64,000 nt of DNA from Chondrosia reniformis. Taxonomy: Eukaryota; Porifera; Demospongiae; Chondrillida; Chondrillidae. The stretch spans positions 3,447,501-3,511,500 of the forward strand of contig OX359195.1 in assembly GCA_947172415.1 (NCBI GenBank), given 5' to 3'. Of this stretch, positions 1-9,760 are shown piece after piece (the stretch's first letter is position 1; each line of letters begins with the position of its first letter). Under the pieces are notes generated by a model, which saw only the letters and a program-made list of their open reading frames with translations, made no database searches and was not told the origin of the DNA. Both the position numbers and the translations under genes were made by a program.

Positions 1-42
1 AGGCATATAGCATGTAGGAAAATGGTATCTTAGATTTTTCAT
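1..42 (+). repeat. Tail of upstream pseudo-LTR of Naiad copy 1
   Basis: These 42 bases are identical to 3502-3543, the last bases of the same element. Having the element's tail upstream of its own leader is the head-to-tail (pseudo-LTR) arrangement usual for Penelope-like elements. The upstream part is outside the window. Confidence 0.8.
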
Positions 43-171
43 GTGTTTACTTAGCCTCATGTTAGTCCTTGGTGGCTGTTGAGCCATTGTTGCCTTTAAA
101 TAGTCCCGGCTACATGTAATAGGTTAAGTCTTTGTGGACTAGCTTGTCTAGTCCTTGACCCATTTCCAATC
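43..171 (+). other. 5' leader of Naiad copy 1
   Basis: Non-coding leader between the pseudo-LTR tail and the ATG at 172. Copies 2 and 3 contain only the part from AAATAG (about 107 onward) and join satellite directly there. The first ~60 bases are thus specific to copy 1 in this window. Confidence 0.6.
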
Positions 172-3093
172 ATGACAAGTACAAAGTATAGAGATAGGAT
201 ACCGGCTGGGAGGTCGCCCGGGTTAACAAGCTCCCCGTCATTAGGTAAAGGTAGGGTGCCTGGTGATGAAAAGTTAGCTAACTCTCCCCCATCTGTAGGT
301 AGAGGGGTGCCTACTGGTGGGCAAGCTAGCCCCTCACTAGTTAAGAAGTGTAGTAATAAGCGGTGTAAAACATGTCCCTCTTTAGTTACTGGCCCTACTT
401 TTAAGAGTTCAGTTACTGGCAGGACCTATCAAGTCCGTAGCCCTTGTGGTCCCCTAGGATGCCAGAGTAGGAATGTTGTGTATCTTATTACTTGTAAACA
501 ATGTGATGTACAGTATGTAGGAGAAACCTCTCAGATGCTTAGGAGTAGAATGAACAACCATAGGACTAGTACCAAAGGTTTTAAGCCACTGTATCTTTAC
601 AATCACTTTAATTCTGATAACCATAGTTTTGATGATGCCTTGATTATGCCCATAGAACAGATACCTGAGACACCTAATTCTACTAGCCTCAGACTACTGA
701 GAGAAGCGTTCTGGTACAAGGAACTCTGCTCTATTTACCCATATGGACTTAACGATAACATTAAAGGCGTTGGCAATATTTCGAAACTTAAAAAAGAAAT
801 CATCGTATGGAACCTTTTTAATCGCTTATCTCATAAAAGACGGCATCGGCGCTCCAATCTAAAATCGACAGGCAGTAGTAATAACGCTGCCTACGACCCT
901 AAATGGCTCAAAGAACGACTACCACTTTACAAGAACGTTGGCTTTCTAGCCAAACTTAAACGCGATACTTTTGCATTACCAGCTCGACACCTTCATCGTT
1001 TGTTAAACTCGGTACAATGTCTCATCGATACCCCAGAAACACCTTTTCCGCTTAGACTTATGCTAATGATTAAAGACGTTATTAAAGCACGCGCTTCAGC
1101 CAGCCTTCCCAAACACCCAACGAAAACGACAAGTCCAGAAGGGTTTCTTAAAATCGTGTTTCGTAATAAAGGTGTAGAAAAAATAGGCCTCTCAGGTATC
1201 TTAAACCAAAAGTTAGTGTTAGAAACTGTCCCACCCTTTATACAAAACAAAGAGCCCCCATGTGTAGTATATAAGTATACCCAACCAATAGGACCTCAAA
1301 TCTTTAACTTTTCACAAGCCTCCAAGTCAGATGTTTTTAGAAAACCAGAACCATGTGAGTGTCACAAGTCCCCCTTCATTTACAAGCCCCTAGGCCATGT
1401 TTTAACAGGTGATCTACGTATTGTTAGTAACCCAAAACTTAGAAAACTTCTTAAGAAAGGACCAAAATTTAGAGAACCTAATAACTTTAATTGGGTAACT
1501 GCTTTAAAAATGTGTAAGGAAGGTCTTAGAAAATATAAGATTACCTGGGCCCGTAGAGAAAATGTATCTACTTCTGTATTTAGTGAGTGGGAAAATGCTG
1601 TACTTAAGAAAATTAATGATAGGATCTCTAAGCTGTCTAAATCGTATACCAAATCCTCAGTAGCCAAGAAGACCCTTACTTGCCCTAAAATTAAGAAATT
1701 CTTAGCAGACCTACATGATAAGTATGTTATAGCCCCTGCCGATAAGGCCTCTAATAATATAATTTTTATATGTAAGTCCTACTATAGACAAATTATTAAT
1801 GAAGAACTAGGCAGTACCTCCACTTATGCTAAATGTGCAGTAGAACCCCAACAGTTAATTAGGAAACACATAGATTTCTTAAAACTAGAGAACTTAGAAC
1901 CTAAACCAGACTGGTGTAACCTTCCCTCTTTTTACTGGATGCCTAAGCTACATAAGAACCCTTACAGCTACAGATTCATAGCCGCCTCTCACAAATGTAC
2001 TACCAAACCCCTTTCTAGATTTCTAAATTCGGCGCTCAGACTAATTCTCAAACATTTTAGAGAATACTGCCTAGGTATATATAGGAATACTGGTGTTAAT
2101 GCCTTTTGGATTGTAGAAAATTCACTAGAAGTCTTAGATAGTCTTAGGTCTATACCCACTAGAAAAGCCCAGCTAGCTAGTTTTGATTTTTCTACATTAT
2201 ATACAGCGATCCCCCATAATCTACTAAAAGATAAGATTACTAACCTAATTCATAGTGCCTATACCTGTAGAAAGTCCCAATATATAGAAGTCTGTCAGGA
2301 TAAAGCCTTTTGGTCTAACAATGTCTCCAATAAAGCAGTCACAGCTGTTCATTTAGTAGAGCTCTTTAATTACCTTATTGACAACATTTATGTATGTGTA
2401 GACGGTTCTGTATTTAAGCAATGTGTAGGTATCCCTATGGGTACTGACTGTGCCCCTGTAGTTGCTAATCTTTTTCTGTTTGCCTATGAGTATGAGTTTA
2501 TGAAAGGACTACTTAAGGATAACATCACCCTAGCTATTAAATTTTCCAATACTTATAGGTATATTGATGACCTTTTATGTATTAACAACAAGGATTTTGA
2601 ACTGTCAATTAGTGATATTTACCCCAAAGAACTTATTCTTAAAAAGACAAATACCAGCCCTAAAAAATCCCCCTTTTTAGACTTAGATATAACCATTACT
2701 AACAATCAATTTATCACTAAAGTATATGATAAGCGAGAGGACTTTAACTTTGATATAGTAAATTTCCCCCATTTAGATAGTAATATTCCTAATACCCCAG
2801 CCTATGGTGTCTTTATTTCACAACTAATTAGGTATTCTAGAATATGTAGTGACTTCTCCAGTTTTCAGGCTAAAAGTTTGCAGTTATGCAGTAGGCTTAT
2901 TAAGCAGGGTTACAAATACTTTAAGCTAAAATCAACCTTTAAAACCTTCCTATCCCGGCAGCCTCTAGTTAGAATCAAGTATAAGCAAAAAGTAGCTAGT
3001 ATGCTTAAGGACTGTCTTGTGTTACCCCATATTGTGTTACCCCACCTCCAAAGAAATGTTACTACTAGAAGACCTAAGGGTAGACTTACGTAA
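172..3093 (+). CDS. Naiad PLE protein: N-terminal GIY-YIG endonuclease plus reverse transcriptase
   Basis: 973-aa uninterrupted protein predicted to nick target DNA and reverse-transcribe the element RNA at the nick. Order: low-complexity Ser/Pro/Gly N-terminus (1-55); a cysteine cluster C60-x4-C65-x2-C68 (CxC-type motif of Naiads); GIY-YIG nuclease about 101-195 (NVVYL at 101-105, YVGE at 115-118, R124, E178, GLN at 192-194); a basic linker; then the RT with FDFSTLY (catalytic D672), GIPMGTDCAP and YIDD (797-800, catalytic D799/D800). The ATG at 172 begins the same N-terminal sequence in three copies. The C-terminus PKGRLT is shared by copies 1, 3 and 4 (RKGRLT in copy 2). No lesion is seen, so this copy could be active. 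C-terminal to the YIDD box is a conserved thumb-like region. Confidence 0.92.
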   Translation: MTSTKYRDRIPAGRSPGLTSSPSLGKGRVPGDEKLANSPPSVGRGVPTGGQASPSLVKKCSNKRCKTCPSLVTGPTFKSSVTGRTYQVRSPCGPLGCQSRNVVYLITCKQCDVQYVGETSQMLRSRMNNHRTSTKGFKPLYLYNHFNSDNHSFDDALIMPIEQIPETPNSTSLRLLREAFWYKELCSIYPYGLNDNIKGVGNISKLKKEIIVWNLFNRLSHKRRHRRSNLKSTGSSNNAAYDPKWLKERLPLYKNVGFLAKLKRDTFALPARHLHRLLNSVQCLIDTPETPFPLRLMLMIKDVIKARASASLPKHPTKTTSPEGFLKIVFRNKGVEKIGLSGILNQKLVLETVPPFIQNKEPPCVVYKYTQPIGPQIFNFSQASKSDVFRKPEPCECHKSPFIYKPLGHVLTGDLRIVSNPKLRKLLKKGPKFREPNNFNWVTALKMCKEGLRKYKITWARRENVSTSVFSEWENAVLKKINDRISKLSKSYTKSSVAKKTLTCPKIKKFLADLHDKYVIAPADKASNNIIFICKSYYRQIINEELGSTSTYAKCAVEPQQLIRKHIDFLKLENLEPKPDWCNLPSFYWMPKLHKNPYSYRFIAASHKCTTKPLSRFLNSALRLILKHFREYCLGIYRNTGVNAFWIVENSLEVLDSLRSIPTRKAQLASFDFSTLYTAIPHNLLKDKITNLIHSAYTCRKSQYIEVCQDKAFWSNNVSNKAVTAVHLVELFNYLIDNIYVCVDGSVFKQCVGIPMGTDCAPVVANLFLFAYEYEFMKGLLKDNITLAIKFSNTYRYIDDLLCINNKDFELSISDIYPKELILKKTNTSPKKSPFLDLDITITNNQFITKVYDKREDFNFDIVNFPHLDSNIPNTPAYGVFISQLIRYSRICSDFSSFQAKSLQLCSRLIKQGYKYFKLKSTFKTFLSRQPLVRIKYKQKVASMLKDCLVLPHIVLPHLQRNVTTRRPKGRLT

Positions 3094-3250
3094 TATGTCC
3101 TACTTGTGTCTATAGTTATGCTGAGTCTGTTTTACCTGTACAAGCAAGATTACTAATAGATTTATAATTAATTCATAAAAGTTAATTGGACCTACATTCC
3201 TTTCATAAAATTAAATTTCATCATGTGTCTTAGTTAACACCTTATTTAAC

Positions 3251-3278
3251 TTTTGGCGCCAAAATAGTGTATATAAGG
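3251..3278 (+). promoter_or_regulatory. Promoter-like block: TTTTGGCGCCAAAA palindrome plus TATA box
   Basis: A perfect 14-bp palindrome TTTTGGCGCCAAAA (3251-3264; its half resembles an E2F site) is followed 5 bp later by TATATAAGG (3270-3278). The block is kept in the three other copies. It lies about 70-80 bp upstream of the ribozyme. In a head-to-tail pseudo-LTR it would drive the next unit. Function is inferred. Confidence 0.5.
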
Positions 3279-3348
3279 CCCCTAGATTTAGCATAGTGAG
3301 CCAAGGATTCACAGAAGATCAAGATAAAGAAAAAGACAAAGACTCCCA

Positions 3349-3393
3349 GGATCACTGATGAAGGGTGGAATTCCCAGAAACGGCTGTCTGACC
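3349..3393 (+). ncRNA. Hammerhead ribozyme (Naiad copy 1)
   Basis: The core CTGATGA is at 3355-3361 and GAAA at 3377-3380. Stem I is GGATCA (one bulged A) with TGACC at 3389-3393. Stem II is GGG (3363-3365) with CCC (3373-3375), bounded by an A·A mismatch. Stem III is only two pairs (AC/GT, 3380-3381 with 3386-3387). The predicted cleavage site is GTC, after C3388. A two-pair stem III is typical of retroelement hammerheads, which often act as dimers. Such ribozymes are established for Penelope-like elements. Confidence 0.8.
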
Positions 3394-3543
3394 CAGTGGA
3401 GAAGAAGATGAAAGAAGGGAAAAGAAGGAAGAAAAGACTACTGTATCTTCATCTAAAGCTCTCTTTAGGTTTAGTTCCCCTATAGGCTCTTTTTACAGAA
3501 TAGGCATATAGCATGTAGGAAAATGGTATCTTAGATTTTTCAT

Positions 3544-4256
3544 ATAAACAGTACATACACATATAACTAGAACATATGAACGGTACATAAACTAGAACAT
3601 ACTAATTGTACATACAACTAGTACATACAACTAGTAGTACAAATAGGACATAAAACTAGTACAAACAACTAGTATGTATAACAACTACATACACATATAA
3701 CTAGTACATATAAACGGTATATAAAACTAGAACAAACTACTAGTACATAAAACTAGAACATACTACTATTACATAAACCAAGTACATACAAATAGTGTTT
3801 ATAACCAGTACATACACATATTACTATAACATAAAATTAGTACACACACCTAGACTATATACATACAACCAGCCACTAGTACATACAACTAATACATACA
3901 ACTAGTTCATACAACTAGTACACACAACTAGTACATTAAACTAGTACATATATCTAGTACATAAAATTAATACCCACAAATAGTACATATAACTAGTACA
4001 TACAACTAGAACATCCATCTAGTTACTAGTACATACAACTAGTAAATAAAACTATTAACTACATCTAGTAAATATAACTAATACATACGTACATTATGCA
4101 ACTAGTACATACAAGTAGGACATATAACTACATACAACTAGTTCAAACAACTAGTACATACAACTATTAAATACAACTAGTTATTAGTACATGCAACCAG
4201 TACATACAACTAGTTACAAGTAAATAGAACTAGCAAATAAAACTAGTACATACACT
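3544..4256 (+). repeat. 13-bp satellite, polarity ACATACAACTAGT
   Basis: Diverged tandem copies of ACATACAACTAGT on the + strand. It separates Naiad copy 1 from the R4-like element. Units vary by substitutions and 1-3 bp indels. No gene is seen. Confidence 0.9.
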
Positions 4257-4534
4257 AATTACTACTTTAGAAACAAAAGCCTTAACGGGGAACTATGTTA
4301 CTTCCTACCTTAGTTTACTAAGGCCAGGAGTATCTGGCTTGGACCACCCTCAGTCAGTTATGTTTTCCCTTCTTCGGGTTTTTAGCCAGAAGCCTCGGCT
4401 TTGCCTCTTTCCGGCAGCAGCAGACAGGTTCCCGTCGGGCCACAGTTGACCGTCATAATAGGAGGGAGTACCTCCATACAGCAATCCACCACTGCTTTCC
4501 AGAAGTCGACAGGCAAGGACTGGGACAGGACTAC
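4257..4534 (-). other. 3' untranslated region of the R4-like element
   Basis: Non-coding stretch after the endonuclease stop, GC-richer than the adjoining satellite. It ends abruptly against satellite near 4257 with no A-tail or simple-repeat tail. Confidence 0.5.
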
Positions 4535-5146
4535 TTATCGTCCAGGCCCCAATCCCTCAACAGATAGATGTCGCCTCAATATCCTTACAGCCAAGCAGAA
4601 AACAGTTCTCTGCATCACTCTCATCACTTCTACTACATCTTTTGACAGCTTTGGAATTCCCCTAAGGTCTTCCCGGAGCATGTCCACTGTCCCCAAAGCA
4701 CCAATTATCATCAGGACTACCTTAATTCCGTAGCCACTAAATTGTTTCCTCATATCAGCCGCCAGCTTCTGGTACTTTTGGAACTTCTCTTGCCATCTTC
4801 CATTAATATTGCTGTCAGTAGGAACTGACATCTCAATAATGTAGATAGACTTCCATAGCCGATCTTCAACCACTAAGTCTGGCCTTCTTTCTGTCATTTC
4901 TTCATCTGTAGGGATGCTAGGATCCCACAAGATTTTGACAGCCCTATTCTCATAGACTGGTTTTGCTTCTAGTTTGTACCAGGGCTCTTCCTGCTTGAAT
5001 CCATATTCTTTCAACCATCTCCACAACACTATCAGTATCGCCCGGTCATGCCTCTCTTTGTAGAGAGAAAATTCCTTGGGCTCACACATGTTTAGTATGT
5101 GTTTGACCGTTTCCATAGCGTTGTCACCTAGTGTGCAGCATATCAT
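4535..5146 (-). pseudogene. Restriction-like endonuclease domain of the R4-like element
   Basis: C-terminal part of the retrotransposon polyprotein, 203 aa as an open segment. It opens with a zinc-knuckle remnant (CC at 3-4, H16, C21, then YKERHD). A PD-(D/E)XK nuclease core follows: PDLVV with P89-D90, the hydrophobic strand ending in E105, VPTDSNI, then IIGALGTV (147-154). In the family this domain nicks the target DNA to prime reverse transcription. It is in a different frame from the reverse transcriptase just upstream; the two overlap at 5124-5146, where a short deletion has also removed part of the zinc motif. Non-functional as it stands. Confidence 0.75.
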
Positions 5147-7361
5147 CTTGGGCTGCGAGAATCAGAGCCTTAGTTTGAGGTCTTAATCTCCCCTCAGAAA
5201 TCCACACATAAGACTCCCTATTTGTGACTTGTCTGTGGTATGAGACCTGGTGAGACGTTTCGGCTAGGTCACTTTTTAACCTTTCAGTCTGAGCCTCCCG
5301 GAGCTCACGTGCCACTCTCCTCCATTCTCTTACACTATTTTGTGAGGGATCTGTCTTCAGCCACATTTCCAGTTCTAGTTCTATTCCGTGGCTTCTCAGT
5401 ATCAATCTGGCTTCTTTCAAGACCGTCCTCCTCTGCTTTGAGCACTCCAGTCACTTTTGGTGTTTAACCACAACAGCTATGAGTGGATCATTGGCAGTAT
5501 GGAGGTATCTTGCCAGATACACAACAGCCCGGTCGTGATCCAAAGGAAAACTACAGAGCCCTCTACCACCTTGAGAGTGAGGCAAGTTCACTCTTTCAAT
5601 GGCAGAGTTATAGTGATGACACTGGTACTTTCTCATAATCTTTCTCACCATTCGGTCCAGTTTTGAAAGTTCACTTTGAGTCCACTTCAAAACTGGGTAA
5701 GAGTATCTCAATAGAGAGGCACACAACATGTTAGAGGCTTCTGCAGCATTCTTACCATTGAGGTGAGAGCCCCACACTTTGTGGAGTCTCCTCCTCAATT
5801 CGTTGATCAAGCAAGCTTTGACCTTGCTGTCATCTACCTCAAACAGTTGTTCTAGCCCTAGGTACTTATAATTTGTACCTTTTTCAAGGCTCCTTATGGA
5901 TTCTTCACTGCGTTCAGGGTTGTCTGGGCCAGCCAGAACTTTCCCCTTTGGTATGTGAGCTCTTCCACACTTTCTCACTCCAAACCTCATGCCAATGGCA
6001 TTTGAGGTTTTCTCCACACATTCCATGGCTTCCCTGAGTTTATCAGGCCCTCCAGCATATATCTTAAGGTCATCCATGTACAACAAGGGTGACATGGTGT
6101 TCCTTTCCCCATTATGCCATAGGGTATATCCCTTGGTTCTGTTAGGAACTTGGGATAGGGGAGCTATGGCCAGACAAAAGGGGAGTGGCGATAAGGAGTC
6201 TCCTTGGAAGAGTCCCCTGTTATATTTAACAGGGGTGCTCCTAACCACCTTCCCCGCCGTCCTCAACTCAAGCACAGTAGCTCAGTGTTTGGAGAAGAGC
6301 TCTATAGACCTCCGGATCCAACCTGGGCACTTGATGGTTTTTAGTACCTTCATCACCCACTTGTGAGGGACTCTGTCGTATGCCTTCTCATAATCGATCC
6401 ATGCCACACTAAGTGGCTTGCCCATAATTTTGGCATCTAGACCGATTGATTGATCCAGCAATAGACAGTCCACACAGCCCCACCTCCCTTTCCTCATGGC
6501 TCGTTGAGCCATAGGAAAAAGATCATTAGTGTAAGTGAGTAATTCTGATGCAATGTATGCTGTGACAACCTTGTACATTGTGTTGAGACACGCAATAGGT
6601 CGGTAGTTGGCCACCCTTTTCGGGTCACCCTTTTTGGGGATGAGTAGAGTGTGACCCCTTGTAAGCCAGTCTGGGACTGACAGATCTCCGCTCACCACCT
6701 TCCGTAGTTCATCTGCCAAGGCAGACTGTGCAGAGGGGAGTGCTTTCCACCAAAAAGTGTGGATGCCATCCGGCCCTGGGGCTGACCACCTTTTCGCCTT
6801 TCTCAAGGCTTTCCTCATTTTGGTCTCATCAATGCTATCGGGACCTTCAGAGGAGGTTCTACCCACCCTCTTTTTGGTTTCCTTTAGCCATTCTTTCACC
6901 CCTGGGTCGTCTTTGTTGACCTTACCAACAGTACCTACAATCTTTGTCCAAAAGTCTCTTACTACCTCAATTGAGGGAGCTTCATTGGAGGTTGGAACAT
7001 TGCCATTCATCCGGAACTTCCTTTGGGTATTCCAAAGGTGGTTTTGTTCCTGGAATTTCCTGTGTTCAGCCAATCTTCGCTCTTGTAGAGTCCAGACCCT
7101 GAGTTTCCCCAGGGTCTGTTCCCGAGCTTTGATCAGCACATTTAGGTTTAATGAATGGAACTCCCTCCTAAGCTTACTTTGGAGTACTTTCTGGTGTTTG
7201 GTCATAGGATTATTACTCTGTTGACGCGCTATTTCCACATCCAACCAGGCAAGCAGTCTTCTAAACATAAGGCCTTTGGCCTTCCTGTCACTTATGTGAC
7301 CTCCTTGTCTCTTACTACTCCTTTGATTGTCTGATTTCCTTCCCTGGTTGCATGGCTGCAA
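5124..7361 (-). pseudogene. Reverse transcriptase of the R4-like element, two in-frame TGA stops
   Basis: One continuous reading frame on the - strand interrupted only by TGA at 6282-6284 and TGA at 5451-5453. The first segment (7361-6282) has APGPDG (194-199), YRPIACLN (253-260) and the catalytic D323 in WIDYEKAYD. The second (6275-5451) has QGDSLSP (24-30) and YMDD (66-69). The third carries LAAQDD ahead of the zinc motif. Residues needed for polymerisation are kept; only the stops and the frameshift into the endonuclease disable it. At the 5' side the frame is lost near the A/T run at 7366-7378, where the upstream segment (7510-7292) is in another frame. Confidence 0.82.
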
Positions 7362-7510
7362 TTCGTTGTTTTTTTTCCCCTCACAGCCATAGCAACAGAG
7401 TACACCAGGCAGTTCAGGTGCCAGGCCGACCTAGGGCCTTCCTGCCACTCTTTCTCCACCCAATCATTTGCCTCCTGAAGCAGTGCCGTATCAACATGGT
7501 TGAACCGCAC
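7292..7510 (-). pseudogene. N-terminal segment of the R4-like polyprotein
   Basis: This open segment carries DTALLQEANDWVEKEWQ and WHLNCLVYSVAMAV, which read as the protein region just before the RT. It overlaps the RT segment in another frame. A homopolymer (T run at ~7368-7376) is the likely site of the frameshift. Confidence 0.55.
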
Positions 7511-7713
7511 CTCCCCACAGGGTTTTCTATCAGCAAAATCTCCAGGTTTCCTTCGGAGTCAGGCATCTTTTGCTTTGCCTAGAAGTTGCATCAGATGATC
7601 ATTGCCACTTTTCCTGGACTGGGATGATCATGTGTGGGAGTTTCAACAGGCCCTGTAAACATCTCACCATTTTGTCCAGTCCCAGCCTGAACTTGGTGAG
7701 GCTCTTCCTGTCC

Positions 7714-7974
7714 CTAGGCTCTCACACCTTCCTCCACAGTCTCAGTTAGGGTGGCAACACTACGAGAGTCAGGTTCCACAAGGTTTAGTCTCGAGAGACC
7801 TTGACCTCTTCGGATTCTACTAAATCTTGTAGTTAGCGCTACCTTTGTGGTTTTATGGTCTGGCATTTTAGCATTCCAAGCCTGGTACCACCGCTCGGCA
7901 CACCCCTTTACCATGTGCTTACTTTCTTGGTAGAGCTCCATGAGGATATTATCCCTCTGAAGGTTCCAGATCAC
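7714..7974 (-). pseudogene. Upstream coding remnant of the R4-like element
   Basis: 86-aa open segment containing MELYQESKHMVKGCAERWY. It lies in line with the downstream fragments and probably belongs to the amino-terminal part of the same polyprotein. No recognisable domain; codons between 7714 and 7510 are interrupted by stops. Confidence 0.4.
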
Positions 7975-8568
7975 CCCTTGGATCCTTCTCCTTCTAGAGG
8001 CACCTTGCGGTGCATCATTAATAATAATCTAAATCTTGGCTACCCGTTACTTGCAGTACTCCGTCTCCTACCAAGTTCCTTTGGCTTGAAAGGCAAGGGT
8101 TCGACCAGTCTGAGGCAAATGTGGGTATTTGCTCAGCCATTCCCGCTCTAAACGCTTCTGATAGCCACCTCTTTTGGGTTCAGATCGCTCATAGCAATCA
8201 ATTAGTGCCCTAACCATTTTCTAGGTCCAAAGGGCTGGTTGGCCCATCATGGGGACCGAAGAAAGGCTATTACATTCAGATACATCTACCCGTGAGGCAC
8301 CAGTGGAATCACCTATTCTGGTTGACCCAGGGTTTCCTTCACCACTGGTGCACCTACGCCACAGCCTGTCTTGAAAATTGTCATTCTCATGGCGCAACGT
8401 AACCCAGTGAAGCTGCCAGACGGGGGGGTTAGCCCATGCTGACAGGGAAGCTGATTTAGCCCACAGCATGCCACATGAAGGGCTAAGCACCCTGCTCCGT
8501 TGGGGGGTTGAACTGGACAATACCCATCCTCTTGTCAGCTTGGAACCACAGCCTCCAATTCCCCGACT
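7975..8568 (-). other. 5' region of the R4-like element
   Basis: GC-richer stretch between the satellite and the first recognisable coding remnant. An open frame at 8221-8592 runs into satellite and has no recognisable content, so it is treated as 5' UTR. The terminal ~49 bp (8515-8563) recur at 14150-14198 with one mismatch, which supports 8568 as the approximate 5' boundary. Confidence 0.5.
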
Positions 8569-9388
8569 AGTTCGTAAAACAATTACACACAACTAGTACA
8601 TATAACTATATACAACTAGTATGTACTACTAGTTCATTTAACAAGTACTTTCACATCTAACTAGTTCATATATATACTACATAAAGCCAGGACCTACACC
8701 TAGACTACATACAACTAGAAACTAGTACATACAACTAGTACATCCAACTAGTACATCCAACTAGTACATCCAACTAGTACTACAACTAGGACATATAACG
8801 AATACATATAACCAGTTCATATAACTAGTACATACAGCTAGTTCATACAACTAGTACATATAACTAGAATTACACACAGGTAGTACATACAAATAGTACA
8901 TATAACTACTTACCACCAGTATATACAACTAGTACATACATCTAGTACATATAACTAGTACATACAACCAGTATGTTTAACTACATAATACTTGAACATA
9001 CAACTAGTAAATACAGATTGTTACTAGTACATACACATGGTACCTACAACTAGTACCTACAACTAGTACCTAGAACTAGTGCATATAACTAGTTCATGCA
9101 ACTACTTACTCGTACATACAACTAGTACATAGAATAAGTATATACAACTATTACACACAGCTAGTACATTCAACTAGTACATTTAACAATTACATAAAAC
9201 TAGAACATACAACTAGTTCATTTAACAAGTACACATATAACCAGTTCCTATATATACTACATAAAACCAGGACCTACACCTAGACTACATACAACTAGAA
9301 ACTAGTACATACAACTAGTACATCCAATTAGTACTTAAAACTAGTAAATACAAATAGTAAATATAACTAGAATACAAACAAGTAGTTC
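8569..9388 (+). repeat. 13-bp satellite, polarity ACATACAACTAGT
   Basis: Degenerate tandem repeats. A local higher-order duplication is visible: a stretch with ATATACTACATAAA…CAGGACCTACACC occurs near 8668-8735 and again near 9240-9320. Confidence 0.9.
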
Positions 9389-9390
9389 AA

Positions 9391-9760
9391 AAACTCGTGG
9401 GGCTACCTCCCCCACATTTACTCGAACCACTTGGCCGCATCGTTGGGCTTTGATATATTATTCTTAATCCTAACGATTGAGGGCGCTTAAGTGTCCTGAA
9501 AATTATAAATAGCGACAGAAAAGCTTTGTTAACTAAAGCTTCCTGAACGCCGCCATTTGCAAAAACAATGTATTGACGTATAAATTAAGTGTTACAATAG
9601 TTGCGTATGAACTTGTATTATACATATATCGACGTATAAAATGTGTTATAATAGTTGCGTATGAACTCGTATTATATATATATATATACGTAACATGAAG
9701 CCATACATAAATTGTGTTATGAAAACAATAGAGGGGGCTGCCACAGGCAGCCCCTAAAAA
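9391..9760 (+). mobile_element. MITE-like repeat, copy A
   Basis: A non-satellite insertion homologous to 29.78-30.13 kb (copy B, reverse complement). Shared sequence runs from AAACTCGTGGGGCT to the motif GTAACATGAAGCCATAC near 9715. Inside are a palindrome CACTTAAGTG, the quasi-palindrome AAGCTT…GTTAACT…AAGCTT, and a ~56-bp unit present twice in tandem (each with ATAGTTGCGTATGAAC). The left end has GGGGCT and the right end carries a hairpin GGGGGCTGCC…GGCAGCCCC (about 9733-9755). No coding capacity. Class unknown; a non-autonomous DNA transposon is the simplest reading. Confidence 0.55.

Larger units (their letters stand above)
1..3543 (+). mobile_element. Naiad-type Penelope-like retroelement, copy 1 (intact ORF)
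   Basis: The unit contains a 42-bp terminal direct repeat (1-42 = 3502-3543), a leader (43-171), one long ORF (172-3093) and a 3' region with promoter-like motifs and a hammerhead ribozyme. It is cut by the left window edge, so more of the upstream pseudo-LTR probably lies outside. Its 3' end (…TTTTTCAT) runs straight into satellite. Three further copies lie on the - strand at 33470-36917, 41067-44512 and 56923-57473. The GIY-YIG nuclease sits before the reverse transcriptase, which is the domain order of the Naiad/Chlamys clade rather than classical Penelope. Family placement rests on motif order and on recall of published elements. Confidence 0.88.
3094..3543 (+). repeat. 3' non-coding region / pseudo-LTR of Naiad copy 1
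   Basis: Non-coding 3' region conserved in all four Naiad copies. It holds a GC-rich palindrome, a TATA-like box, a hammerhead ribozyme and the 42-bp terminal repeat. There is no poly(A) tail; the end is TTTTTCAT and then satellite. Confidence 0.75.
4257..8568 (-). mobile_element. R4/Dong/Rex6-like non-LTR retrotransposon, decayed
   Basis: A ~4.3-kb insertion between satellite blocks, transcribed right to left. It encodes a reverse transcriptase followed by a zinc-knuckle-like motif and a PD-(D/E)XK restriction-like endonuclease. That order marks the RLE-type non-LTR elements (R2, R4/Dong, NeSL groups). Wording of the endonuclease (PDLVV, VPTDSNI, IGALGTV) best recalls R4/Dong/Rex6. The 5' end is at about 8568 and the 3' end at about 4257, with no poly(A). 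Coding is broken by two in-frame TGA codons and at least two frameshifts. Exact clade not proven. Confidence 0.8.

Noticed and set aside
4401..4733. 110-codon + strand frame over the R4-like element
   Set aside because: Antisense shadow of the endonuclease region, which has clear motifs on the - strand.
8221..8592. 123-codon - strand frame at the 5' end of the R4-like element
   Set aside because: No domain, runs into satellite at its start; better read as 5' UTR.
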